The position numbers were made by a program, and so were the translations under genes. DNA of 64,000 nt, from contig CANTUR010000629.1 in assembly GCA_947683625.1 (NCBI GenBank), forward strand, positions 1,426,001 through 1,490,000. The letters run 5' to 3'. This stretch comes from Mallotus nudiflorus (lineage: Eukaryota; Streptophyta; Magnoliopsida; Malpighiales; Euphorbiaceae). Positions within the stretch are counted from its first letter, which is position 1; each line of letters opens with the position of its first letter. Shown here piece after piece: positions 10,463-21,209 of this stretch. The notes beneath the pieces were generated by a model. That model saw only the letters and a program-made list of their open reading frames with translations. It was not told the origin of the DNA and made no database searches.

Positions 10463-10787
10463 TGATACGGACATGGCCAAGCTTAAGAATGGTAATGGTG
10501 GCAGCATTTTTAGAGATAAAGCTAAGGATGGGCTTAATGGAGAGGACAACAAGAAAACTAAAGATAAAGCTAAGGATCCATTAAGCATGCCATAAGGCCC
10601 AATTACAAGGTTAAGGTCCAAGAAAATACAATAAGCCTTAATTGGCTATATGCAAGATTGGGCTAGTCAAGGAAGTTCAATTGGTCATGCTAGGTTTGGC
10701 CCAAGTGAAGACACAATTGAATGGGTTTTGTTTAATGTTTGACAAATCCAAATCCATGAAGACTAATGTGGGCTTAAATCCCCTGTA
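10463..10787 (+). repeat. Third, truncated LTR copy of the CRM-like family
   Basis: TGATACGGACATGGCC at 10463 keeps the intact LTR start. The copy follows the previous LTR after only 7 bp (10456-10462) and stops at about 10787 in a (TA)n run. Its reading frame has extra stops compared with 9742-10045. It may be what is left of a tandem or second insertion. Confidence 0.72.
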
Positions 10788-11659
10788 AATATATATATAT
10801 ATATATATATATAGTGCGAAATTCTTTTTTTTTTATGAATTTTCTAACAATTATTCATGGTTCTTATAACAAGCAATTCAATAATGAAACTCTTAATAGA
10901 AAGAAAAAAAACACTTGGATCGTTATTAATATGTCAGAAGATAATTGATAGTTCGAAACTTACATGAACAGGGTGAAATGCATGAGAGGCTACCAAATTT
11001 TAATTTTATTTCAATCAATTATCAAATTTTAGTTTGTATCATTTTAAATACTAAATTTTTCTTTAATTTCATAGCAGTCACTTAAAATTTTTTTTTGGTA
11101 TTTGAACAATCTAAAATTATAATTTTAATCTAAAATTAATTTTTTTTTTACAAATATGTTCATATTTTCTATATATTTATAGAAAATAAGAAAAAAATTA
11201 AAAATTATTTTAATTCTACATAGTAAAAGTAGACTTATGATAAAATTTATTAAAGTTTAGAAGAAGTAAACTTTTAAACTTTTTATAATTTTTAGATTAA
11301 ATTAAAACGATAAAAATATTAAGTGATTAAAATAATTTTTATGAAAAATTTAGAGGACTAAAATTTTTAACAATATCCTTTTACAAAAAATCAAAATTAA
11401 GTGATAAAAAAGAAATAAGTTAAAGTTTAGTACTGAAATTTAATAAATGTAAAGTTAGATGATCTGGTTGCATTTAACCTTAAAAAAAAAAAAAAAAAAA
11501 CCTTTGCCAGATGACGGCTAGGAGTAGCCACAGAAAATGATACATGCATCCGTCTTGTTGTCCTTTCTATTGCACCATAGGTTCTGGTGGCTAAATAAAT
11601 ATAATTTAAATTATTAATACAAAATTATTTATTCCAATTAGGTACTTAATAATTTAAAT
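10788..11659. other. AT-rich intergenic DNA without recognisable gene
   Basis: Contains an AT microsatellite (about 10786-10813), diverged A/T-rich sequence distantly like 19770-19860 and 20550-20600, a poly(A) run at about 11483-11501, and the first copy (11502-11531) of a short direct repeat whose second copy is at 11681-11710. TGTCCTTTCTATTGCACC near 11550-11568 resembles the uninterrupted target site of the copia element at 13200-18396. Confidence 0.5.
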
Positions 11660-11710
11660 TACATTTGTTTAATACAAAATACCTTTGCCAAATGTCGCCT
11701 AGGAGTAGCC
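11502..11710 (+). repeat. Local direct repeat, 30-bp copies 179 bp apart
   Basis: ACCTTTGCCAGATGACGGCT at 11502 recurs as ACCTTTGCCAAATGTCGCCT at 11681, both followed by AGGAGTAGCC. Only these ends are similar. Confidence 0.75.
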
Positions 11711-12268
11711 GTCAGAATCTTATTAATCAGTTTCCTACTGACGTCAAAGTTTATATCCATTTGATTTACCCTAACAATAATGAATTAAGTCTTGATTTTC
11801 TATTTATGGCAATGGCAATTAGATTAAAGACGAAAAAGGACAGGGATTTAATTTCCGTCATATTAAAAATAAAAGATTCTGGTGTTTGCATTACGGTTCT
11901 GCTATTTATTATTTAAAAACTAATATAAGATTTTTTCATAATAACTTTATTCACTTAAATTTTTTAAATTTTTCAACAAAAAATAAAACTTATCAAAAAT
12001 TATTTTAGTTTTTTGGGTAAATTTTATAATTTTTTGTTTTCATAATTAAATTTTTAAAAACATTTTAATATCGTTAGTTCTGTCATTGAGTGAACAAAAT
12101 TTTTCATTAGTCAATACGATAATTTTGATATTTTAAACTTTAAATTTTTTTAACAAAAATGTGTTACATATTTCTTAACTGAAGGATCACTAATGGAGAT
12201 AATTTTTAAAATTTACAATATTTATTTATTAATGAATTTACTTTTGAACACTATTTGTGATTAAATTT
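11711..12268 (+). repeat. Segmental-duplication copy (pairs with 18830-19750)
   Basis: GAATTAAGTCTTGATTTTCT at 11781, TTAATTTCCGTCAT at 11848, GTGTTTGCATTACGGTTCTG at 11882 and a long AT-rich tail to about 12240 have counterparts in the same order at 18870-19720. This copy lacks the short exon-like stretch of 18990-19088. It shows no usable reading frame and is read as 5' flank plus intron-like sequence of a lost gene copy. Confidence 0.65.
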
Positions 12269-13033
12269 GATGAAAACTATGCTATTAATTTGAAGTGTTA
12301 GAATTAGAATATTAGATCACTTGTCAGGTGAAACAAAACATTCTAATCATAAAGAGGAACAATTTTTTTTTTTCAAGATTGTAGCAAAGTGTATTTTCTT
12401 ACCTTTTTTTTTCTTTTTTTTCTTTTAAGTATCAAGCAAGGTATAGCTTCACTATTTTTTTTAATGATGCTGCAATCTTAGCTTGTTGCCTCCACTACGA
12501 CAACAACCAAGGCCAGCTTAATTTTGTGGCCCTCGGCAATTTTTTTTATTATATATTTTTTTACTTTTATGTTGTAAAAATCGCCAATTAGTTTTTTTTA
12601 AATATTAATTATTTTTAAACTAAAATACTATTGAAATCAAATAAATTAAAAATAATTCAATATAAGAATAAAATAAAATTTTATGAATTTTTAAAATCAA
12701 CAAAGTGGGAAAAATTAAAAGTTGAAAAGAAATTATGTGAAAATAATTTCTTTGAAAAAAAATTGAAAAATAAGGAGACATTGCTTTAGTGGGAAAATAA
12801 GGAGATGTAACTTTAAAAATAAGAGATGGAAAATTTTAAAATAAATATTTATATTATAATAAAATATTAATTAATTAAGAATATTTTATTTCAATTAATA
12901 AATACAGTTAAAGAAATCATAGTGAAAAATCATTTTCTGTTAATGCTGGAATCTTTTTGAGATAGATAATGTGACCGGCGAAGTTGTATTGTCTTATATT
13001 AATCTTCATATATAGCAAGTAAAAACTACTAAC
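12269..13033 (+). repeat. Upstream-region repeat, unit 3 (uninterrupted)
   Basis: Contains every block of units 1 and 2 in one piece: GATGAAAACTATG at 12269, TTGTCAGGTGAAACAAAACA near 12322, and GAAATCATAGTGAAAAATC near 12914. It preserves the empty site (about 12880-12895) of the solo LTR at 1952-5817. The P-loop coding region itself is absent next to it. Confidence 0.75.
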
Positions 13034-13039
13034 CTGCAT

Positions 13040-13175
13040 ATATAATTTTTTTCATAGGAAGTTCTTAGATAAAATGGTTAATTTTCAATACTATATCGGG
13101 AAGAGTCAGGTTTAAATCCTAGTTTCTACAATTAGATGTCCACGCATTTTATTACTTGAGTTACTCGTGGAGAAC
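13040..13175 (+). other. Possible tRNA-derived SINE fragment
   Basis: TAGATAAAATGG (13066-13077) and GGTTTAAATCC (13109-13119) sit about 32 bases apart, like pol III A and B boxes, followed by a short region running to the copia TSD. Both boxes are imperfect and no second copy was found. Confidence 0.22.
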
Positions 13176-13199
13176 TATATATATTTGTCCTTTCCATTG

Positions 13200-13677
13200 T
13201 GTTGTGGAATTCGGGTTAATTTCCACTAATAACAATAAAAATCACCTTGAGAACTATTATATAGAGTGTAAACTAAAAATCACCTCAAGGTATATTCCTA
13301 GGAAAGAGTGGAGGGTTCACAATGGTCTTACTTAAAAATCACTCTCCTTAGATAAAATTTTATCAAGACAAGTAATTTTAATAGCACAATAATTAACAAC
13401 AACTATACCCGACAATAACTATTAAATAGACATAAAAGAGAACATTAAAATTTAACAAGGTTCGGCCAATTATGTCTACGTCCTCAAACACTACTAAAAT
13501 AATATTTCACTAAATGAGGAAATATTACAAAAAAGAGAGAAAGAATACAATTGTCTAAATATATAGGAGAGACAATTTTGAGATGAGATTAACTAAAGTG
13601 GGGAGGAGTCCTTTTATAGGCAAAGGACTCCTCCATATTCTTACAAAATCCTAATCCGGGATTTTGCCAAAACAACA
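13200..13677 (-). repeat. 3' LTR of Copia element 1
   Basis: 478 bp, TGTTGTGGAATTCGGG to CCAAAACAACA. A TATA box (CTATAAAAG on the minus strand, 13611-13619) lies within a perfect hairpin. The adjoining AATCTCCACCTTGGC (13678 on) is the complement of the polypurine tract. Confidence 0.95.
13602..13634 (-). promoter_or_regulatory. Perfect hairpin straddling the LTR TATA box
   Basis: Arms GGAGGAGTCCTTT (13602-13614) and its exact complement (13622-13634) enclose a 7-nt loop. The TATA box overlaps the loop and one arm. The partner LTR has the same structure at 18321-18353 with one arm substitution. Confidence 0.85.
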
Positions 13678-13759
13678 AATCTCCACCTTGGCAAAATCTC
13701 ACACAATTCTCTCACAAATCCAACCTTCAGTAGTGTTTGCAAATTTCATCTTTCATTTT

Positions 13760-16700
13760 GTAACAATATTAATCAAGTCTAAACAATGTTTAAACTTAAT
13801 CGCAGTTATCACGTTTATCATCATATCAGCAGGGTTCTCAGTAGTTTGAATCTTTTGAATTATGACTCCACCTTCTTCCAAAATCTCTCGTACAAAGTGA
13901 TATCAAACATCGATATACTTCGTCCTTACATGATAAACTTGGTTCTTTGCTAAATAAATAGTACTCTTACTGTCACAATGCACTTTGATGTGCTTATGCT
14001 CCATTCGCAGTTCACCAAGCAACCCTTGAAGTCAAATTGCCTCTTTTACAGCCTTTGTAATTGCCATACACTCTACCTCACAAAGCGACTATTGATTGTA
14101 AGGTAGATTTCCAATTAACTAGTGCCTTTATAAAAGTAAACACATAACCAGTAGTTAACTAACACTTATCCAAATCACCAGTATAGTCAGAATCATAATA
14201 CCTAACTACATATTGACCATCTTGCCTCATATTGCTGAAATACCAAACACTATCTATGGTGTTCAAAATATATCATAGAATCCATTTTACAGCTTGCCAT
14301 TGCTCCTTTCCAAGATCATACATGTACCTGCTCACAACCCCAACTGCCTTTGAAATATCTGGCCTCGTACACACCATTGCATACGTTAAGCTACCAATAA
14401 CACTTACATACTGTACTTTTGACATGTATTCCCGTTCTGCATCATTCTTTGGTGACATGGATGCACTAAGCTTGAAATGAGGAGCAAGTGGTGTACTAAC
14501 TAGTTTTGACTTTTTATTCATGCTAAAATGTTTTAGTACCTTCCTCAGATATTCTTTTTGAGACAAACAAAGCCTCTTTAATTTCCTATCTCTAGATATT
14601 TTCATGCCAAGAATCTTCTTTGCTTCACCAAGATCATTCATCTTAAACTCCCTATTCAATTGAGTCTTTAATTTCTCAATCTCTATTTGACTCATGGAAG
14701 CTATTAGCATATCATCAACATAAAGAAGAAGATATATATAGGATCTATCTTGTAGCTTGTGCAAATGCACATAATGATCATATTTACTTCTCGTGTACTT
14801 TTGCTTTATCATAAACTTATCAAATCGCTTGTACCACTACCTCAAAGATTACTTCAATCCATATAGCAATTTTTCTAATTCACAAACCATCTTTTCTCTA
14901 CTAGCAATTTTGAATCCATCTGGATGAGTCATGTAGATTTTCTCATCCAATTCTCCATGTAAAAATGTAGTTTTTACATCCATCTAAACTAATTCTAAAT
15001 TCAACTATGCCACCAAAGCTAATAAAATTTTGATAAAGGAATGTTTTACAACTGGAGAAAATAATTCATTATAATCAATTTCCTCCATTTATGCGTAGCC
15101 TTTAGCCACTAATCTTGCTTTATAGTGAACATTATCCTTGTCAAGAAATCCATCTTTCTTTGCATATACCCATTTGCACCTAATTGCCTTCTTTCCCTTC
15201 GAAAGACTAGCTAGTTTCCATGTCTGATTCTTTTGAAGGGACTGTATTTCTTCACTCATGGCGATCCTCCACTTTTCATATTCTAAATTTTGGATTACTT
15301 CATTATAAGTGGTAGGAACGTCATCCATTGCAATTGGTGATGCAGAAGAGACCATATCAGCATAGTGAGTAGGTTGTCTAATGGTCCTTTTCCCCTTCCT
15401 TAATGTAATTGATTCATGTTGCTATGAAGGCTCTTGGGTTTGAACCTCTTCTTCATTTGACTCTTCTTTTATCATATGAGAGTCATCATCGCTTTCTACA
15501 TTGGCTAGGACAATTATGTTGCCATCAAACTCCACCTGTTTGGGAGTACCATTTGTCTGCTATATTTTTTCTGAAGTCACCTTTCTAAATATGGTAGACT
15601 CATCAAAGGTAACATCTCTACTGAAGATTACTTTCTTTGTTTCTAGACACAAAAAATGATAGCCTTTCATACCAGAAGTTATCCCCATAAAGATTTCCTT
15701 CTTTACTCTTGGATTCAGCTTTGACTCCCCAACATGGTAATATGTAGTGGAACCAAACACATGTAAGGAATTATAATCTATAGTAGGTTTTTCAAACCAT
15801 TTCTATAATGGCGTTTTACCACCAATAGTAGTCGATGGTAGGCGGTTGACAAGGTGACAAGCATATACCATAGCCTTAACCCAAAATTCTTTGCCCAACC
15901 CAACATTGGACAACATACACCGAACCTTCTCCAGCAACGTTCGGTTCATTCACTCTACTATCCCATTTTGTTGTGGTGTATATCTGACGGTGAAGTGTTT
16001 GACAATACCTTCATCTTCACAGACTTTTAAAAATGGATCATTTTTTAACTCTCCACTATTGTCTGTGCGAAGACGTTTAACTTTTCTGCCTGTTTGAGTC
16101 TCCACCATCTTTTTCCATTTAAGGAAAATTCCTAGCACCTCGTCCTTCTTCTTTATTATATACACCCATACTCTTCGGGAAAAATCATCAACAAAAGAAA
16201 TGTAATAGTGTTTTCCTCTTAATAAAGCATTCTTGGATGGCCCCCACACATTTGAATGAACATAATCCAGAATACCCTCAATATCATGGATAACTATTCC
16301 AAATTTCACCCTTGTTTTCTTCCCTTTAATGTAAGGCTTACAAAAATCCAATTTGCAAGCCCGAGCTCCTTTCAAAAATCCTTGATCTATCAACAATTTC
16401 AAGGATTTTTCTCCAGTATGCCCCAAGCGCATATGTCATAACCTGATTGCTTCTGACTCTTGATCATTTATAAAAGCTACTGCTTCTGCGGTCCCAATAA
16501 TTATACTACCCAAAAAGTAATACACATTATTTCTTTTTTAAATCCTCGTCATTATCACAAGTGCACTAGAGATAATTCTCACTATCTCATCTTTTGCCTT
16601 TCCTTTAAAACCGTTTGACTCTAAGGTTCCTACATAAAAGAGATTCCTCATCAAATCTAGCACATAATCAACACCTGTTAAGGTTCTGATTGATCCATCC

Positions 16701-17767
16701 TTATTACTCAAGCGAATTGAACCAATCCCATGTGTGTTAAGAGGGGCATTATTTATTGTGTAGACAACTCCACCTTTTAGTTATTTAAAGTCAAAGAACC
16801 ATTCTCATTTAGGAGTCATATGGTGACTACAAGTTGAATCTAGCAACTATGAACTCAAACAGCTGGTTGATGGTGTAGCAGCAATTGAAAGATCTAAATC
16901 TACATCATCACACTCAACTACATTTGAATTTGAGACAACATTTCCCTTTCTAGGTTTGCCTTTGTCATTTAGCTTGGGACAATCTTACTTCCAATGCCCT
17001 TTTTCTCGATAAAAGGCACATTGATCTTTGCTCAGTTTGGACTTTGACTTTAATCTCCTTCTCCTTCTTTTATTATGGCTCTGCGAACGGCCTCTGACAA
17101 TAAGAGCTTATACTTCAACACTTGTATTTTCTAGCTTTTCTTTCTTTTGTAATTCATAACTATATAAGGATGCAGTTACTTCACTCAAAGACACAACAAC
17201 CTTCCCATAAAGTAGAGTAGTTTCAAGATACTCAAACTCATCAGGAAGTGATCTCACCAACATCAGAGCTAGATCTTCATCATTAAAATTCACTTTCATA
17301 TTCATCAAATCAGTTACCAGCTAATTAAAGCTAGTAATGTGATAATTCATCGTGGTACCTGGGACATAATTGAAGTGGAATAATCTCTTTTTCATGTAGA
17401 GTTTGTTCTGACTACTTTTCTTCAAGAATTTCTCCTCCAGTGCCTTCTATAATTTGCTTGCAGAAGTTTCTTTAGAAAAAGCATACTTCTACTCTCTAGA
17501 AAGACAAGATCGAATTGTACCACATGCCAATCTATTGATCACCTTCCATTCTTTCTCTTCAACATCATATGATTTCTCTCCTTCAATAGCAATGTCTAGA
17601 CCCTACTAAAAAAGGGCATCTAGAACCTCACTTTGCCACATGCCAAAATGATCAGTGCCATAAAAAATCTCCACTGCAAATCTAGCATTTGTCACAATAT
17701 TTCTTGCCAAAATTGAAGATGAAGAAGCTATTGACGCTGATGTGGATACTTTTGTGTCGTCTGCCAT
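13760..17767 (-). pseudogene. Copia element 1 gag-pol polyprotein remnant
   Basis: Start ATG at 17765-17767 (MADDTKVSTS). Minus-strand order: gag, with SLPDEFEYLETTLLYGK at 17250-17200; a damaged zinc knuckle near 17025 in which the second Cys is Tyr and a stop precedes the last Cys; protease LLDSTCSHHMTP near 16845; integrase 16432-15950 with HSNVWGP (first catalytic Asp is Asn, codon 16250-16252), RTDNSGE and PQQNGIVE; a linker at 15760-15560; RT from 15355 to 14273 with DVKTTFLHGEL and YVDDMLIAS; and RNase H to about 13770. At least a dozen in-frame stops, mostly TAG/TAA where relatives have Gln or Trp, prove it is dead. Confidence 0.92.
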
Positions 17768-17883
17768 TTCTGCTATAAATTCTATTTAATAGTTGTCGAT
17801 GCGGAATGTCAATTAGCCCAATAAATTTTTTTTTTATGTGGAAGATTAGCTTAACCTGCAACCACATAACATACTAAAATAAA

Positions 17884-17903
17884 CCAAGAGCTCTGATACC
17901 AAT
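17884..17903 (-). other. Primer-binding site of Copia element 1
   Basis: The minus strand next to the 5' LTR reads TTGGTATCAGAGCTCTTGG, matching the 3' end of plant initiator tRNA-Met, the usual copia primer. Confidence 0.85.
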
Positions 17904-18396
17904 TGTTGTAGAATTCGGGTTAATTTCCACTAATAATAACAAAAATCACCTTGAGAACTATTGCACAAGTGACTAGAGTGTAAACGATTGTACTAAAAAT
18001 CACCCCAAGGTATATTCCCAGGAAAGAGTGGAGGGGTCACAATGGTCTCACTTAAAAACCACTCTCCATAGACAGAATTTTACCAAGACAAGTAATTTTA
18101 ATAGCACAATAATTAACAACAACTATACCCGACAATAGCTATTAAATAGATATAAAAGAGAACATTAAAATTTAACGAAGTTCGACCAATTATACCTACG
18201 TCCTCGAACACTACCAAAATAATATTTCACTAAATGAGAAAATATTATAAAAGAGAGAGAAAGAATACAATTGCCTAAATATATAGGAGAGACAATTTTA
18301 GGATGAGATTAATTAAAGGGGGAGGAGTCCTTTTATAGGTAAAGGACTTCTCCATATTCTTGCAAAATCCCAATGTGGAATTTTGCCAAAACAACA
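17904..18396 (-). repeat. 5' LTR of Copia element 1
   Basis: 493 bp, TGTTGTAGAATTCGGG to CCAAAACAACA. It is about 15 bp longer than the partner, chiefly from one indel near 17960-17990. Confidence 0.95.
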
Positions 18397-18401
18397 CATT
18401 G

Positions 18402-18570
18402 CACCTATAATGATAAGGTCATGAGTCGTGTATCATATGAAATTAAGCTAACCAAGAGGTTTAGTTTCTTGCCATTTTAGATATGTCGCTTTGATGAATG
18501 CTGTGATGGGAGAGGTGGCTAGCAAAGTGTCATGTTAAGATTCTGGTGTTTGATTACGGTTTTTTTTTTC
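18402..18570 (+). repeat. 5'-UTR/first-exon-like copy A of a lost neighbour gene
   Basis: TTAGATATGTCGCTTTGATGAAT at about 18477-18499, then an ATG-led frame of a few codons (ATGGGAGAGGTGGCTAGC near 18507), then ATGTTAAGATTCTGGTGTTTG. It aligns with 19010-19120. The splice-donor-like GT of the other copy is lost here. Function unknown. Confidence 0.35.
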
Positions 18571-18829
18571 CCCTCTTTAGTTACTATGTACTTATTACTC
18601 ATTTTCATATTCGTTCAATGTTTTAAACTCAAGTCAATTACCTTTAAGATCAACTTCAAAGGAAAAAAAACCCATCAAAGTTATTATTATTATTAGGAAA
18701 TTTAAAACTATACCAACTTTATTTAAATAAAATTAAAATTAATTTTACAATACCGCAAAATGATGATAATAAAATACAAATTTTATACCTCAAAATATTG
18801 TTGAAAAGAAGTAACTATTAAAATCAATC
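18571..18829. other. AT-rich spacer, no gene seen
   Basis: Low-complexity A/T sequence with a short (TTA)n near 18682. No homology noticed inside the window. Confidence 0.4.
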
Positions 18830-19110
18830 TCTTAATGACATCAAAATTTGTATATATCCATTTGATTTACCTTAAAAATGAATTAAGTCTTGATTTTCTA
18901 TTTATGGCAATTCGATTGAAGATAAAAAAAGAGACGGATTTAATTTCCGTCATCTTATCGTTCATCCGAGAGAAAGAACAAATGAAGTACTCTTTTATCA
19001 AACCTCTTCTTAGATATGTGGCTTTGATGAATACAATCAGTGATGGAAGCTAAGAATGAACTTATCTGCAGCACATATGTCCACCACAAGTATCTCATTG
19101 GTATGTTAAG
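18830..19110 (+). other. Promoter/short first exon-like copy B
   Basis: Conserved with 11711-11870 and weakly with 1150-1386. It ends in TTAGATATGTGGCTTTGATG (19010-19029) and an ATG at 19043. The frame from 19043 reads MEAKNELICSTYVHHKYLI (19 residues) directly into GTATGTTAAG at about 19101, a fair plant splice donor. What follows (19110-19750) is AT-rich and intron-like. No second exon was identified on this strand, so the gene is unnamed and may be dead. Confidence 0.35.
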
Positions 19111-19860
19111 ATTCCGGTGTTTGCATTACAGTTCTGTTTTGTCTTAATTACTGCTACTAGTTGTTCTTGAGCATGAGATATATGACTTGTTTATTTGAGC
19201 ATACTTGTTAGTCACTTTCATATTTTCATATATGTAGCAATGCACATGTATCAATATACCTAGATCTTAAATGGAAAAATGATCTCATCTCTTTTAATTT
19301 TGACTGATTTTCAATTATATATGCTTAATTAAAATTTGTATTAGTGATTATATCCTCCTAATCAATTCAATTATATTCAATTCAATTTTAAGCATCTAAA
19401 TATAATTTTAAACATTAATATAAGGTTTTTTCAAATAACTTTATTCACTTAATTTTTTTTTTGTTTTTTAACCAAAAAAAATTCTTATCAATATATATAT
19501 TTTGGTTTATTAGGATAAATCTTATAATTTTTTGTTTCTATAATTAAATTTTTGAGGAAAATTTGTTAACACTTCTAGCCCTATTAAAATTTTTCATTAG
19601 TTAACTTAATTTTGACATTTTAAACCTTGAATTTTTTATAAAATATTTTACTTAATTTTTAACTCAAGATCACCAGTGGGGATCATTTTTAAATTTTACA
19701 ATATTTATTTATTAAAAAAAATTCGTTTGAAATTTAATTATTACAATTAAAAAAAAATACTCTGGACGCATTTTTGCCCTCATAATTTTCTAACAATTAT
19801 GGCTCCTATATATAGGAACAACGTAACACTTCAACAAATTCAATAATTTTTCTTAATTAT
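19111..19860 (+). repeat. Intron-like segmental-duplication copy (pairs with 11880-12260)
   Basis: TTTCAAATAACTTTATTCAC near 19430, the ATAATTTTTTGTTTCTATAA stretch near 19520, and GATCACCAGTGGGGATCATT near 19670 all have counterparts in the same order at 11935-12215. No reading frame. Confidence 0.65.
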
Positions 19861-20701
19861 TATATTATTTTATTTTATAGAGAAAGGCTAGGTAATGGCC
19901 TGCTTTATCATGAATTTTTATCTAAAAATTCAAGGAATTTACTTTTCTTTTTTTTTTTGTTTAATAAGTTATGCATGATCAAGAAAAAAAATTTTCTCAA
20001 ACAAAGAAAAAAAATTACTTAGAGATCAAGAAATTATTGTCCAAATATATTGAAATATGAGAACAAACATTTTGATTAAAATGAAAGGACTATATAGCAA
20101 GGCACATATCTTAATATAATCACATTAATTCTTTATTTGAGCACAATTTTTTTTCTTTTGGAAGCTTATTTGAGCACAATTATATAATCATTAAATTAGC
20201 CATTTTAAGTTCTTCATGACCATCCTTGTAGGTTCAGAAGTAGTACCTTTCTTTTGTCCCCTATTTATAACATTTACAAGCATCAAATATTGTGATAATG
20301 TACATATCTTATGTTATGTAGAAATCTGGGGAAATTTATGTAAATTTGTTTTTGCCATAAATTTTAATAATTTTAATAATTATTTCTTTCGTCTCGTGAA
20401 TCTACATTAAAGAAGAAAACCAATTGAATTCGAATAGCATCCACTGTGGCCATGGAACCCAAAAATCTTCTTGTAGTGACCTTTGGAGAAATTTTATAAT
20501 GATCATAACTTAAAAGTTTAAATTAATAATATAAAATTATATAAAGTTCATTCATATATTATTAGATTTTAGTTTGTATCATTTTAATTAAATATTAATT
20601 TTTTATTAGATTACTGTATAATATCTCCTTTATAAGTGTTACGTCAAGAAGAAAAATATAGAAAAATATGTTCCCCTTGTGATATCACCAGATGGTCCAT
20701 A

Positions 20702-20735
<34 letters not shown>

Positions 20736-20968
20736 GTTTTGGAGTGTAAGTGAAAAAATTCATAGCATTATAGAATTTATGGACTTCAGTAAAATATTCA
20801 TTTGGATAATCAAGAATCAATTCAACTTGAAATACAAGCTTTTTTAATCATGTTTCAATAAGTCAATGTTGGGATTAGTTAATTACTACTTCTAATTTGA
20901 TCCAAATTTATATATTCTCTAGGAGTTGGTTGGGATGTGTTATTTTCTATTAATGGATCATATGCTTG
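19861..20968. other. AT-rich intergenic DNA
   Basis: No coding signal could be supported. It holds an (ATT)n microsatellite at 20702-20735, and a TAGTTTGTATCATTTTAATT word at about 20570 shared with 11029. Confidence 0.4.
20702..20735. repeat. (ATT)n microsatellite
   Basis: About 11 ATT units, outside any recognised LTR. Confidence 0.95.
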
Positions 20969-21187
20969 TCAAAAACGCGTTGGAAGGCCAATGATTGAAG
21001 TGTGATGTGTTCGGTTTTGATCCCCGAACCTTTCTGAGATACGGTACTCCAGCAACTCCGTGCTGCTTTGACAAAATTGCTTTTGTTTATCAACATAAAC
21101 GATCCAGACAAAGTCAATAGCAAGCCCATTAACTATCAACAATCTCCTAATTGCGGAATGTGCTCCATCTTCCCATTCGTAACCCAT
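20969..21187 (-). pseudogene. Jacalin-related lectin exon fragment
   Basis: 72 codons on the minus strand. The first 35 residues carry jacalin-fold spacing: YEWEDGAHSAIRRLLIV, then NGLAIDF and IVYVDKQ, compared with the family pattern W-DDG-S-IR-I-G-AID-I-YD. The frame stays open upstream as far as 21209 (HGVIRMGYEW), so the Met may not be the start. The last 30 residues do not look like jacalin and the domain (normally about 140 residues) is incomplete; an intron or truncation follows. The left LTR of gypsy A starts at 21210, just upstream of this fragment, so that insertion may have cut the gene. Base composition is richer in G+C than the neighbours. Could instead be a chance frame; assignment rests on motif recognition only. 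Confidence 0.45.
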
Positions 21188-21209
21188 CCTGATGACCCCA
21201 TGAAACTTA

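Larger units (their letters stand above)
13200..18396 (-). mobile_element. Copia element 1, complete but inactivated, TSD CATTG
   Basis: 5,197 bp with TG/CA ends. TSD CATTG lies at 13195-13199 and 18397-18401. LTRs at 13200-13677 (3') and 17904-18396 (5') differ by many substitutions and small indels, so the insertion is old. On the minus strand it has a primer-binding site, gag, protease, integrase, RT and RNase H in copia order, and a polypurine tract. LTR and PBS style resemble the Tork/Tnt1 group (inference). Confidence 0.95.

Noticed and set aside
11665..11916. 83-codon plus-strand frame as a gene
   Set aside because: It crosses a duplicated non-coding segment; the paralogous stretch at 18835-19053 does not conserve the protein beyond the shared DNA blocks.
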